Positions 1 to 7,482 of a DNA stretch of 64,000 nt are shown one piece after another. Under the pieces are notes generated by a model. That model searched no databases. It saw only the letters and a list, made by a program, of their open reading frames with translations, and was not told the DNA's origin. Position 1 is the first letter of the stretch. Each line of letters begins with the position of its first letter. The DNA lies in contig NZ_CP049257.1 of the NCBI RefSeq assembly GCF_011046535.1, positions 4,278,001 through 4,342,000 on the forward strand. The letters are read 5' to 3'. Both the position numbers and the translations under genes were made by a program. Source of the stretch: Nocardioides anomalus (GTDB lineage Bacteria > Actinomycetota > Actinomycetes > Propionibacteriales > Nocardioidaceae).

Positions 1-66
1 CTGCGGTGATCTCGACCCACAGCGAGCCAGCGTTGAGCGTCTGGATGTGGTTCATCATGTAGCCCT

Positions 67-590
67 GCCGCGTCCGCGCTCGGGCCGGTGCTCGGCGGAC
101 TGATCGTCGCCGCGGCCGGGGCGGAGGACGAGTGGCGCTGGCTCTTCCTCCTCAACCTGCCGATCGGGGTCGTCGCCTTCGCCGGGTCTGGCGGGTGGTC
201 CCGCGACGGGCGATCGAGAACCGCGAAACCGACGCCCGCATCGACGTCGTCGGTGCCCTGCTGCTGGGCCTCGCGGTGCTGTGCCTGCTCTATCCCGTCG
301 TGCGGGTCGAGAGCGGCGCCAGGCTGCCGCTCGTGCTGCTCGTCGGCGTGCCTCTCTTCGCGCTCGCCTTCGTCCGGTGGGAGCACCGGCTCGTACGCCG
401 CGAGCACCCGCCACTGCTCGACCTCACCCTCCTGCGCGGGCTGCCCGGCTACGTCAACGGGCTGCTGGTCAGCACGCTCTACTTCACCGGCTACACCGGG
501 CTGGTGCACGTGGTCTACCTCCAGGAGGGGCTCGGCTACTCCGCACTCCGCACCGGCCTCCTGCTGATGCCCTTCGCGGTCCGCTCCGCC
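67..590 (+). pseudogene. DHA2-type MFS drug transporter remnant (truncated both ends, frameshifted)
   Basis: This is a decayed middle piece of an EmrB/QacA-like major facilitator. The first frame reads a GPVLGG-type motif followed by a WRW..NLPIG motif, which is typical of the TM5/TM6 region of DHA2 transporters. Near position 185-190 the reading shifts to another frame, which continues through three or four hydrophobic segments (LLLGLAVLCLLYP, LLVGVPLFALAFV, STLYFTGYTGLVH) and stops at 594-596. In-frame stops lie just upstream of the homology, around 34-36. A full-length family member has 450-500 residues and 12-14 membrane spans; here only about 170 residues remain. Nothing recognisable was seen in bases 1-66. 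Confidence 0.75.
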
Positions 591-600
591 CGCTGACCGG

Positions 601-647
601 TACGCCGACCCGTCGCTACTGCTCATCGGTAACGACGGGTCGGCGTA
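601..647. terminator. Perfect 15-bp inverted repeat, candidate bidirectional terminator
   Basis: Bases 601-615 (tacgccgacccgtcg) are the exact reverse complement of 633-647, and three further pairs are possible inside the loop after one mismatch. It sits just after the broken MFS remnant and before the collagen-like gene. No U-tract follows it, as is usual in high-GC actinobacteria. It could also be a scar of the rearrangement that truncated the transporter. Confidence 0.5.
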
Positions 648-743
648 GTCATCCCTGGCCCGGACGGCTCATTGGCACGCGTGGACCCGTGTGGGACGTT
701 CCTGTCCTCCGACCCGCGTCCACCTTCCCGAACGGATCCCGCC

Positions 744-1760
744 ATGCCTCTCGTCCGCCGCAGCCTCGCCCGCCGCAGCCTCGCCACCGTCGCCACCCGG
801 CTGACGTACGCCAACGTCGTCGCCACCCTCGTGCTCGTGCTCGTGCTCGGTGGCGCGACGGCGTACGCCACGACCGGTCGGGACAGGGGCGCCGGCTCCG
901 ACCAGGTCTCGATGTGCGCCGCCAAGCGGACCGGCGAGCTCCGGCTGCTCACCAAGGGGTCCTGCGCCAAGGGCGAGCGGCTCGTGAACGTCGCGGCGCA
1001 GGGTGCGCCCGGTCCGAAGGGCGACCCCGGGCCTGAGGGTGACCCCGGGCCGAAGGGCGACCCCGGCGCGTCCGGGATCGTCACCAGCCCCGACGGGAAG
1101 TTCACGGTCACGGCGACCAACGCGGGCATCGTCATGACCGGCCCCAGCGGCCAGCTCACGTTCGACGGCACCCACCTGACCGCGGACCAGGGCCTGGCCA
1201 TCTCGGCCGACGCGGGGATGACGGTCCACAGCGGTGGCAACCTGACGGTCACCACCGACGCCTCGTTCGCGCAGACCACTGGCCTCAACAGCACCGTGAC
1301 GACCGGAGTCAACTCCACCGAGTCCGTGGGCGCCGCGCTGGAGCAGAACGTCGGAGCCGCCATGACCCAGACCGTCGGCGCGACGATGAACCAGACCGTC
1401 GGCGCGGCGATGAGCCAGACCGTCGGTGCCGGTCTCACCGAGTCGATCGGTACCAACTACACCCAGACGGTCGGCAACAACGCCAGCGTGTCGATCGGCA
1501 AGGACTACAGCCAGTCCATCGGCGGCGGCCTCGTCCAGGACATCACCAAGTCGTTCGCCCTGACGGTCCAGGCCGCGCTCACCGCCCAGATCGGCGGCAA
1601 CCTCTCGATGGAGTCCAGCGCCGCCACGATCCTCAACGGAGCCACGGTGCGGCTCGGCGGTCCCAACGGATGCACGCCGGCCCCGAAGACCGGCAGCGTC
1701 GTCGACGGCACACTGCACGTCACGTCGGCCGGCGGCTCGAGCAAGGTGTCGGTCTGCTGA
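744..1760 (+). CDS. Membrane-anchored collagen-like protein with octad beta-helix-type repeats
   Basis: This is a protein of 338 residues if it starts at the ATG at 744; an in-frame ATG at 672 would add 24 residues that resemble non-coding sequence. Residues about 23-41 form one hydrophobic segment (NVVATLVLVLVLGG), like the anchor of many actinobacterial surface proteins. A CxxxK-type Cys-containing linker follows. Residues about 87-111 are strict Gly-X-Y triplets rich in PKGD/PEGD, a collagen-like helix. From about 180 to 265 there is an eight-residue repeat with V/I-G at a fixed position (QTVGAAMT, QTVGATMN, QTVGAAMS, ESIGTNYT and so on). The period resembles the triple-stranded beta-helix of phage gp5/VgrG spikes. 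The function is unknown; I infer a trimeric surface fibre. The Shine-Dalgarno sequence is weak. Confidence 0.75.
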   Translation: MPLVRRSLARRSLATVATRLTYANVVATLVLVLVLGGATAYATTGRDRGAGSDQVSMCAAKRTGELRLLTKGSCAKGERLVNVAAQGAPGPKGDPGPEGDPGPKGDPGASGIVTSPDGKFTVTATNAGIVMTGPSGQLTFDGTHLTADQGLAISADAGMTVHSGGNLTVTTDASFAQTTGLNSTVTTGVNSTESVGAALEQNVGAAMTQTVGATMNQTVGAAMSQTVGAGLTESIGTNYTQTVGNNASVSIGKDYSQSIGGGLVQDITKSFALTVQAALTAQIGGNLSMESSAATILNGATVRLGGPNGCTPAPKTGSVVDGTLHVTSAGGSSKVSVC

Positions 1761-1784
1761 GCGCCGGCCGGTGACAGGGCCTGG

Positions 1785-2045
1785 CTAGCAGCCCAGACCC
1801 TCGCGGTAGCCCGTCGGCAGCTGCCCCTTCGCCATGGCGTCGGCGTAGTCCCACACGACCTCGGAGAAGTCGCCGTCGGCGTCCATCTCCTTCAGGATCG
1901 GCCAGTCACGCGACGACGACCTCCGCAGCGCGGAGCTAGCCAACAGCGAGCGCGCACTCGACCCAGGTGCGGCACGGTCCAAGACGGCCTCCACGGCTTG
2001 GGATCGCCGAATGGCGAACGTAGAACACAACGGCCGGCGCTGACG
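1785..2045 (-). pseudogene. C-terminal remnant of an unidentified gene next to tRNA-Ser
   Basis: The minus-strand frame ending with TAG at 1785-1787 closes with a plausible soluble protein tail: an acidic stretch (KEMDADGDFSEVVWDYADAM), then KGQLP and GYREGLGC. The upstream part of the frame reads like non-coding sequence and runs into the tRNA gene without a credible start. I do not recognise the family. I interpret it as the 3' end of a gene cut off by a rearrangement; the upstream limit is approximate. The rest of the 1761-2133 interval holds only the inverted repeat noted separately. Confidence 0.3.
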
Positions 2046-2060
2046 ACGCCGTCCGGGGTG

Positions 2061-2105
2061 GATCGACAGAAAGCCACCCGTTCCTCGGATGTCTTTCTGT
2101 CGATC
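2061..2105. terminator. Perfect 13-bp inverted repeat downstream of tRNA-Ser
   Basis: Bases 2061-2073 (gatcgacagaaag) pair perfectly with 2093-2105 around a 19-base loop. The element lies about 30 bases past the 3' end of the minus-strand tRNA-Ser, where a terminator would be expected, but it lacks a clear U-tract. The AT-richer stem differs from its surroundings, so a leftover from an integrated element is also possible. Confidence 0.4.
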
Positions 2106-2133
2106 GGTTGGCCAACAATCTGTCGAAGGCCCT

Positions 2134-2223
2134 TGGCGGTGGCGGTGGGATTTGAACCCACGGTGGGCTTGCACCCACACACGCTTTCGAGGCGTGCTCC
2201 TTAGGCCGCTCGGACACGCCACC
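2134..2223 (-). tRNA. tRNA-Ser (anticodon CGA), CCA encoded
   Basis: Read on the minus strand from 2223, the gene has a 7-bp acceptor stem (GGTGGCG with CGCCACC), a D-arm (TCCGAGCGGCC), a five-pair anticodon stem with loop CTCGAAA (anticodon CGA, reading UCG), a long variable arm typical of serine tRNAs, and a T-arm with loop TTCAAAT between GTGGG and CCCAC. The discriminator base is G73, as expected for tRNA-Ser, and the CCA end is encoded at 2136-2134. Long-arm tRNAs such as this are common integration sites, and the DNA on its 3' side (lower coordinates) is degraded. Confidence 0.95.
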
Positions 2224-2279
2224 GCCGGAGAATGTACCCGAGCGCCGGCGCACCGCGGAAACCGGCGGCGGGGTGCGGC

Positions 2280-2865
2280 TCAGGGCGTCCAGGCAGGGTC
2301 GCGGCCGGTGGCGCCGATCAGCCGGTCGAGGGACGACGCGCCGGCCGGGACGGCGACGGGCGGGCCGAACAGGCCGCCGTCGTCAGCGGCGCCGCCGGGC
2401 GGGGGGCTCGAACGAGGCGACGAAGGCGCGGCAGGCGTCGACGGCGACGGGGTCGGCCGGGTAGGGCTGGCCCGTCGCGACGGCCAGGTCCCAGGCGTGC
2501 ACGGTCACCTCGTCCAGGGCGACGAGGGCGGCCTGGACGGCGGGGAGCTCGACGGGACCGGCCATCGTGGTCCCGCCGTACGCCGCGCGGTCCTGCCAGG
2601 CCTCGCCGAGCTCGGTGAGCGCGGCGGCGATCCGGTCGCGGAAGCCGTCCTCGAGGCGGGCACCGTCGGCGGAGGGGGCGTGCCCCTCGCGGGAGTCCTT
2701 GCGGGCGGCCGAGGTGAAGGCCACGGCGAGACCGCCGATGTGGTCGACCAGGTCGCCGACGGAGTACGCCGGGCAGGGGGTCGGGTCACCGAGCTGGTCG
2801 TCGCGGACACCGCGGACCAGGTCGGCCAGGGCCGCGGTGGTGGGTCGCAAGTCGACGTGTGCCAT
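2280..2865 (-). CDS. TIGR03086 family metal-binding protein (DinB/mycothiol-dependent isomerase-like), apparent C-terminal frameshift
   Basis: The four-helix DinB/maleylpyruvate-isomerase-like fold is suggested by the N-terminal DQLGDPTPC motif, by GDLVDHIGG with a likely metal-ligand His, and by a later VTVHAWDLA motif with another His. These His positions are typical of TIGR03086 proteins, which are probably thiol-dependent enzymes of unknown substrate. The continuous frame stops at 2383 after four consecutive Arg codons. Removing one C from the six-C run near 2401-2406 restores an ending typical of the family (GGLFGPPV..., then LIGATGRDPAWTP) and a stop at 2280-2282. It follows tadA; an alternative ATG at 2898 overlaps the tadA stop as ATGA. 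Confidence 0.75.
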
Positions 2866-2894
2866 GGCGGACCGACCCCGGCGACGGGGCGGAC

Positions 2895-3350
2895 TCATCG
2901 GTGGGCGGCGAAGAACTCCTCGAGCAGCGCGGTGGACTCCTCCGCGCGCACGCCGGTGACCACCTCGGGCCGGTGGTTGAGGCGGCGGTCGCGGACCACG
3001 TCCCAGAGCGAGCCGACGGCACCGGCCTTGGGGTCGTGCGCGGCGTACACCACCCGGGCCACGCGGGCCAGGACGGCGGCGCCCGCGCACATGGTGCAGG
3101 GCTCGAGGGTGACCACGAGCGTGCAGCCGTCCAGGCGCCACTCGCCGCGAGCGGCAGCCGCGGCGCGCAGGGCGACGACCTCGGCGTGCCCGGTGGGGTC
3201 GGCGACGGCCTCGCGGACGTTGCGACCGGTGGCCAGCACCGCGCCGTCGGGTCCGAGGACCACCGCGCCGATCGGCACGTCGCCGGTGGCCAGCGCGGCG
3301 CGCGCCTCGTCGAGCGCGGCCCCCATGGCCGCGTCCCAGGGTCGGGTCAT
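2895..3350 (-). CDS. tadA: tRNA adenosine(34) deaminase TadA
   Basis: This 151-residue enzyme deaminates A34 to inosine in tRNA-Arg(ACG), which widens wobble decoding. The zinc-dependent cytidine/deoxycytidylate deaminase signature is complete: TGHAEVVAL supplies the His ligand and the catalytic Glu, and LEPCTMCAGA supplies the two Cys ligands. The length matches bacterial TadA. It starts with ATG 10 nt after the stop of the TadA-associated protein gene and ends in an ATGA overlap with a possible start of the TIGR03086 gene, so the three are probably one transcript. Confidence 0.95.
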   Translation of the reverse strand: MTRPWDAAMGAALDEARAALATGDVPIGAVVLGPDGAVLATGRNVREAVADPTGHAEVVALRAAAAARGEWRLDGCTLVVTLEPCTMCAGAAVLARVARVVYAAHDPKAGAVGSLWDVVRDRRLNHRPEVVTGVRAEESTALLEEFFAAHR

Positions 3351-3360
3351 CGGCAGGGCA

Positions 3361-3846
3361 TCAGGCGGTGGTGAAGCCGACGACGTCGTCGAACTGCTCG
3401 CCGAACCCGAGCCGGGCGGCGACGTCGGAGAGCAGCTCGTCCGGGTAGGCGTCGGTGTCCTCGAGCAGCTCGGTCAGGTCCAGGTCGGACAGGCCCAGGT
3501 CGCCGAGCAGGTCGAGGTCGCCGGCGGGGACGGCCTCGTCGTCGTCGACCTCGAGGTCGGTCAGGCCCAGGAAGTCCAGCGCGGACTCGGCCAGGTCCCA
3601 GTCGTCGGCCGCACTGGCGTCGGAGAGGAGCACACGGGTGGTCGGGCCGACGGTGCGCACGATGAGGAAGAAGTCCTCGTCGACGCCGACCATGGCCACC
3701 GCGCCGTCGCCGGGGAGCCGGCGCAGTGCCGCGGCGATGGACTCGACGTCCTCGAGGTGGTCGGGGACGAGCTCCTGCACGCTCCACCCCGCGCCGTCGC
3801 GGTAGGCCGCGACCGCGAAGTCGATGTCGTCCTCCGCCACGGCCAC
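3361..3846 (-). CDS. tRNA adenosine deaminase-associated protein (TIGR03941-like)
   Basis: This is an acidic protein of about 160 residues, starting near AEDDIDFAVAAYRDG and ending in EQFDDVVGFTTA. Its C-terminal half is very rich in Asp and Leu (DLDLLGDLGLSDLDL). Proteins of this type are encoded immediately upstream of tadA in many actinobacteria and are named for that linkage; their biochemical role is not established. The start is uncertain: GTG codons at 3846 and 3840 fit the family better than the ATG at 3903, whose extra N-terminus looks non-coding and lies over the divergent promoter region of the secreted GH16-like gene. Confidence 0.85.
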   Translation of the reverse strand: MAVAEDDIDFAVAAYRDGAGWSVQELVPDHLEDVESIAAALRRLPGDGAVAMVGVDEDFFLIVRTVGPTTRVLLSDASAADDWDLAESALDFLGLTDLEVDDDEAVPAGDLDLLGDLGLSDLDLTELLEDTDAYPDELLSDVAARLGFGEQFDDVVGFTTA

Positions 3847-3927
3847 GACCCCAGAGTGACAGAGGGAGGGGGAGCCGCACCAGCGTGGAATCGACCATTC
3901 CACCGGTGTTCGCTAGGTTCGAATGCC

Positions 3928-4776
3928 ATGTTCCACCGGCTCTCCACCCTGCCCCGTTCCGCCGCCGCCGGCGTCGCCGTCCTGGCCGCCGTCTCGCTGG
4001 CCGTCCCCCTGGCCTCGCCGGCCGGCGCCGAGCGGTCCGAGACCGCCCGCCAGGCGCCCGGCCCGATCCACGCCGGCAACACCTTCGGCTGGTACGGCCA
4101 CGGCGGCCTGGTGTACGACGAGACCTTCGTCGGCCCGCTCAACCGCAAGCGCTGGCACGTCGAGGGCCCGGGCAACGTCCGCACCCAGCACGGCATGCTC
4201 ACGCTCAACACCGCGAGCAAGGGCACCGTCTCGGCCCAGATGACGATCCCCGGTCGCGCGTACGGCCGCTGGGAGACCCGCCTGCGCCAGCGGCAGTACG
4301 GCCGCGGCCACGCGCCGTACCGCGTGCTCACCGAGCTCGTCCCCGTGACCAAGGCCGGCGAGGGCTGCGGCGAGCAGAACATCGCGCTCAACAAGTTCAC
4401 GATGGGCAAGAACAAGGTCAACTTCTACATCCGCAGCCGCCCCGACCACCTGTTCCAGGCCTCGATGAAGCGCGGCTTCGGCCAGGACCAGTGGCACACC
4501 TTCGCGGTCGAGGTCACCCGCACGCGGATCTCGTGGTTCGTCGACTCGCGCGTCATCCGCTCCGAGACCCGTCCGGCCGCGCTGACCGGCCGCAAGTTCC
4601 AGGTCCGGTTCACCATGCAGGCCGAGAAGGGCAAGCAGATGAACAAGGCGCGCATGCAGATGGACTGGCTGCGCTACTGGACGCTGCAGGCCAAGAACGA
4701 GCGCTCGACCAAGGCCCCCAAGACGAAGATGACGACGTACACGCAGTCCTGCGTCGGCACCCAGGGCGACGACTAG
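3928..4776 (+). CDS. Secreted GH16-like (concanavalin A-like) protein lacking the catalytic motif
   Basis: This protein has 282 residues. A Sec signal peptide covers residues 1-34 (basic start, Ala/Val-rich core, ASPAGA cleavage region). The mature part has the beta-jelly-roll features of family 16 glycosidases: [19 protein letters not shown] at the start, the strand [28 protein letters not shown], and a C-terminal MQMDWLRYW strand. The catalytic ExDxxE signature expected after the ALVAL-like strand is missing; the equivalent region reads [14 protein letters not shown]. It may bind rather than cleave polysaccharide. The 3' end lies 10 nt before the GTG start of upp. Confidence 0.75.
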   Translation: MFHRLSTLPRSAAAGVAVLAAVSLAVPLASPAGAERSETARQAPGPIHAGNTFGWYGHGGLVYDETFVGPLNRKRWHVEGPGNVRTQHGMLTLNTASKGTVSAQMTIPGRAYGRWETRLRQRQYGRGHAPYRVLTELVPVTKAGEGCGEQNIALNKFTMGKNKVNFYIRSRPDHLFQASMKRGFGQDQWHTFAVEVTRTRISWFVDSRVIRSETRPAALTGRKFQVRFTMQAEKGKQMNKARMQMDWLRYWTLQAKNERSTKAPKTKMTTYTQSCVGTQGDD

Positions 4777-4786
4777 GGTTCTGCGC

Positions 4787-5428
4787 GTGCGCACCCACGT
4801 CGTCGACCACCCGCTCGTCGCCCACAAGCTGACCGCCCTGCGCGACGAGACCACCGACTCGCCGACGTTCCGACGCCTGGCCGACGAGCTGGTCACGCTG
4901 CTGGCCTACGAGGCGACCCGCGAGGTGCGCGTCGACCCGCACGACATCACCACCCCCGTCGCCCCGACCACCGGCGTCAAGCTGGCCACGCCCAAGCCGC
5001 TGGTCGTGCCCATCCTGCGCGCCGGCCTCGGCATGCTCGACGGCATGATGCGCCTGCTGCCCACGGCCGAGGTCGGCTTCCTCGGGATGATGCGCAACGA
5101 GGAGACCCTCGAGGCCACGACGTACGCCGAGCGCCTGCCGGAGGACCTCGCCGGCCGCCAGTGCTACGTGCTCGACCCCATGCTCGCCACGGGCGGCACG
5201 CTCGCCGCCGCGATCCGCTTCCTCACCGACCGCGGCGCCGACCACATCACCGCCATCTGCCTGCTCGCGGCCCCCGAGGGGTGCCAGCGGCTCGAGAACG
5301 ACCTCGCGGGCGTCGACGTGCCGGTCACGATCGTGACCGCGGCGATGGACGAGCGGCTCAACGAGAAGGGCTACATCGTCCCCGGCCTCGGCGACGCCGG
5401 CGACCGGTTGTACGGCGTGGTGGGCTAG
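4787..5428 (+). CDS. upp: Uracil phosphoribosyltransferase
   Basis: This 213-residue cytosolic salvage enzyme makes UMP from uracil and PRPP. It starts with GTG at 4787. Family marks are [14 protein letters not shown], the PRPP-binding loop [16 protein letters not shown] near residues 125-140, and the uracil-recognition segment near the C-terminus ([16 protein letters not shown]). The length matches bacterial Upp. It follows the GH16-like gene by only 10 nt, so it may be co-transcribed with it. The Flp pilin gene is convergent, with its stop at 5430, almost touching the end of upp. Confidence 0.97.
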   Translation: MRTHVVDHPLVAHKLTALRDETTDSPTFRRLADELVTLLAYEATREVRVDPHDITTPVAPTTGVKLATPKPLVVPILRAGLGMLDGMMRLLPTAEVGFLGMMRNEETLEATTYAERLPEDLAGRQCYVLDPMLATGGTLAAAIRFLTDRGADHITAICLLAAPEGCQRLENDLAGVDVPVTIVTAAMDERLNEKGYIVPGLGDAGDRLYGVVG

Positions 5429-5429
5429 C

Positions 5430-5642
5430 TCAGGAGCAGCTCTTGACCGTCGCCGAGGCGGTCACCTTGGAGCAGGTCGAGGTGAAGATGCCCTTGAGGC
5501 TGCCGCCGAAGGCGAACACCACGACGACGATGAGCGCGGCGATGCCCGCGATCAGCAGCCCGTACTCGACGGCGGAGGCGCCTCGCTCGTCGTCCGCACG
5601 CCGGTCGTGAGGGCGCGCGGGGATCCAGGTGGGGTCGGCCAT
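5430..5642 (-). CDS. Flp family type IVb pilin
   Basis: This is a 70-residue pre-pilin. A polar leader ends in ERGASAVEYGLLIAGIAAL, the type IVb signature: a Gly cleavage site with the essential Glu five residues into the mature N-terminus, followed by a single hydrophobic helix (IVVVVFAFGG). Two Cys (TSTCSK and VKSCS) near the C-terminus could form a disulfide. Flp subunits are exported and assembled by a Tad machine, but no tad/cpa genes are seen in this window, so this is an orphan pilin. The 140 bases upstream must hold its promoter; I could not fix a -10/-35 pair. Confidence 0.9.
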   Translation of the reverse strand: MADPTWIPARPHDRRADDERGASAVEYGLLIAGIAALIVVVVFAFGGSLKGIFTSTCSKVTASATVKSCS

Positions 5643-5779
5643 GGTGTGTGCTCCCAGAGGTCTGCGGCGTGGTCGCCACGTGGTCAGATCCGTCGCAGAC
5701 CATGGTCGCGGAAGGAGGCCACCCGTGTGGGCTAATCCCCAAGAACGCTCTCAGTCGGGGGGTCGGTGGACCGTCCGCC

Positions 5780-7171
5780 TCAGAGCGCCTTGACCGCCGA
5801 GAGCACCTTGGCCAGCGAGTCCTTGGCGTCGCCGAACAGCAGCGTTGTCTCGGGGTTGAAGAGCAGCTCGTTCTCGATGCCGGCGAAGCCCGGGCGCATG
5901 GAGCGCTTGAGGAAGACGACCTGCTTGGCCTCGTCGGCGTTGAGGATCGGCATGCCGTAGATCGGGGCCGAAGGGGTGTCGCGGGCGGCGGGGTTGACCA
6001 CGTCGTTGGCGCCGACGACCAGGACGACGTCGGCGTCCTTGAACTCGCCGTTGATGTCGTCCATCTCGACCAGCTGCTCGTAGGGGACCTGGGCCTCGGC
6101 GAGCAGCACGTTCATGTGTCCGGGCATCCGGCCGGCGACGGGGTGGATGGCGTAGTCGACCTCGACGCCGCGGGAGATGAGCAGGTCGACGAGCTCGCGC
6201 AGCGTGTGCTGGGCCTGGGCGACGGCGAGGCCGTAGCCGGGCACGATGATCACGCGCTCGGCGTAGGCCAGCATGATGCCGACGTCCTCGGGGCCGGCGG
6301 ACTTCACCGGTCGGTCCGAGGCCTCGCCGGACCCGAGGGTGGAGCCGCCCTTGAGGGCGCCGAAGAGGATGTTGCTCACCGAGCGGCCCATGGCGCTGGC
6401 CATGAGCAGGGTCAGGAACGTGCCGGACGCGCCGACCAGGGTGCCGGCGACGAGCAGCAGCGTGTTGGACAGCACGTAGCCGCCCGCGGCGACGGTCAGT
6501 CCGGTGAAGGCGTTGAGCAGCGAGATGACGATCGGCACGTCGGCGCCGCCGACCGGCAGCACGAGGAGGACGCCGACCAGGAGGCCGAGCAGAGCGATCA
6601 CGATCCCGGCCCACATGGTCGGCTCGCGGACCAGCAGCACGGCGAGGACCAGGGCGGCGAGGAAGCCGCCGCCGAAGAGCACGGGGAAGCCGGGGATGAT
6701 GACCGGCCGCGAGGTCATCAGCTCCTGGAGCTTGGCGAAGGTGATGACCGAGCCCGCGAAGGACACCGAGCCGACCAGCACGGTGAAGGCCGTCGCCACC
6801 AGCACGAACTTCTCGGTGTCGAAGCCGGCGTCGTGCAGCTCGACGAGCTCGTGCAGCTCGAGCAGGGCCACCAGCGCGGCCGCGCCGCCGCCGACGCCGT
6901 TGAACAGGGCGACCATCTGCGGCATCTGGGTCATCTGGACCCGGCGGGCGCCGTACACGCCGCCGACCGTGCCGACCGCGATCGCCGCGACGATGAGCGG
7001 GACGTGGTCGAGGTCGGCGTAGAAGAACGGGATCACGCAGGCCAGCACGGCGGCGAACGCACCGATCAGGTTGCCGTTGCGAGCCGTCTTGGGCCCGGAG
7101 AGCCCCTTGAGCGCCAGGATGAAGCAGACCGCGCCGAAGAGGTAGAGCAGCTGCGCCCAGGTGGGGATCAC
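5780..7171 (-). CDS. pntB: NAD(P) transhydrogenase subunit beta (PntB)
   Basis: This 463-residue membrane subunit combines the dII proton channel with the dIII NADP(H) domain. The N-terminal two thirds contain about eight or nine membrane segments (for example LYLFGAVCFILALKGL, FAAVLACVIPFFY, LIALLGLLVGVLLVLP). The C-terminal domain has the NADP-binding GYGLAVAQAQ loop, HPVAGRMPGHMNVLLAEA, and VVGANDVVNPAA, all diagnostic of dIII. Together with PntAA and PntAB it couples proton flow to hydride transfer from NADH to NADP+. It starts with ATG at 7171, overlapping the end of pntAB by 4 nt, as the last gene of the operon. Confidence 0.96.
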   Translation of the reverse strand: MIPTWAQLLYLFGAVCFILALKGLSGPKTARNGNLIGAFAAVLACVIPFFYADLDHVPLIVAAIAVGTVGGVYGARRVQMTQMPQMVALFNGVGGGAAALVALLELHELVELHDAGFDTEKFVLVATAFTVLVGSVSFAGSVITFAKLQELMTSRPVIIPGFPVLFGGGFLAALVLAVLLVREPTMWAGIVIALLGLLVGVLLVLPVGGADVPIVISLLNAFTGLTVAAGGYVLSNTLLLVAGTLVGASGTFLTLLMASAMGRSVSNILFGALKGGSTLGSGEASDRPVKSAGPEDVGIMLAYAERVIIVPGYGLAVAQAQHTLRELVDLLISRGVEVDYAIHPVAGRMPGHMNVLLAEAQVPYEQLVEMDDINGEFKDADVVLVVGANDVVNPAARDTPSAPIYGMPILNADEAKQVVFLKRSMRPGFAGIENELLFNPETTLLFGDAKDSLAKVLSAVKAL

Positions 7172-7482
7172 GCGTCGCGGCCCTTCTCGGGAGCGGTCGC
7201 GGGCTTCTTGCGCACGAACATCTGCAGCATCCGGTCGGTGACCACGAAGCCGCCGACCATGTTGACCGCGGCCAGCACGATCGCGATCAGCCCGACGACG
7301 AGCGCGAGGTCGTTGTCGGTGCTGCCGGTCACCAGGATCGCGCCGAGCAGGATCACGCCGTGGATCGCGTTGGCGCCGGACATCAGCGGCGTGTGCAGCG
7401 TCGAGGACACCTTGGAGATCACCTCGATGCCGACGAAGACGCTGAGGATGAAGATCGTCAGCCAGACGACGCCCTCGCTCAT
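7168..7482 (-). CDS. pntAB: NAD(P) transhydrogenase subunit alpha part 2 (PntAB, membrane)
   Basis: This 104-residue protein carries three membrane spans (VVWLTIFILSVFVGIEVI, GVILLGAILVTG, LALVVGLIAIVLAAVNMVGGF). It corresponds to the membrane portion of the alpha subunit in species with a split enzyme. The HTPLMSGANAIHGVI motif is characteristic of the family. It starts with ATG at 7482, overlapping pntAA by 4 nt (ATGA), and overlaps pntB by 4 nt at its end, so the three subunits are probably translationally coupled. Confidence 0.94.
   Translation of the reverse strand: MSEGVVWLTIFILSVFVGIEVISKVSSTLHTPLMSGANAIHGVILLGAILVTGSTDNDLALVVGLIAIVLAAVNMVGGFVVTDRMLQMFVRKKPATAPEKGRDA

Noticed and set aside
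2089..4776. A long plus-strand frame covering the TIGR03086, tadA and GH16-like regions
   Set aside because: Only its last part (from 3928) is a real gene; the upstream text is a low-complexity shadow of minus-strand genes, including tadA with its clear zinc motifs.
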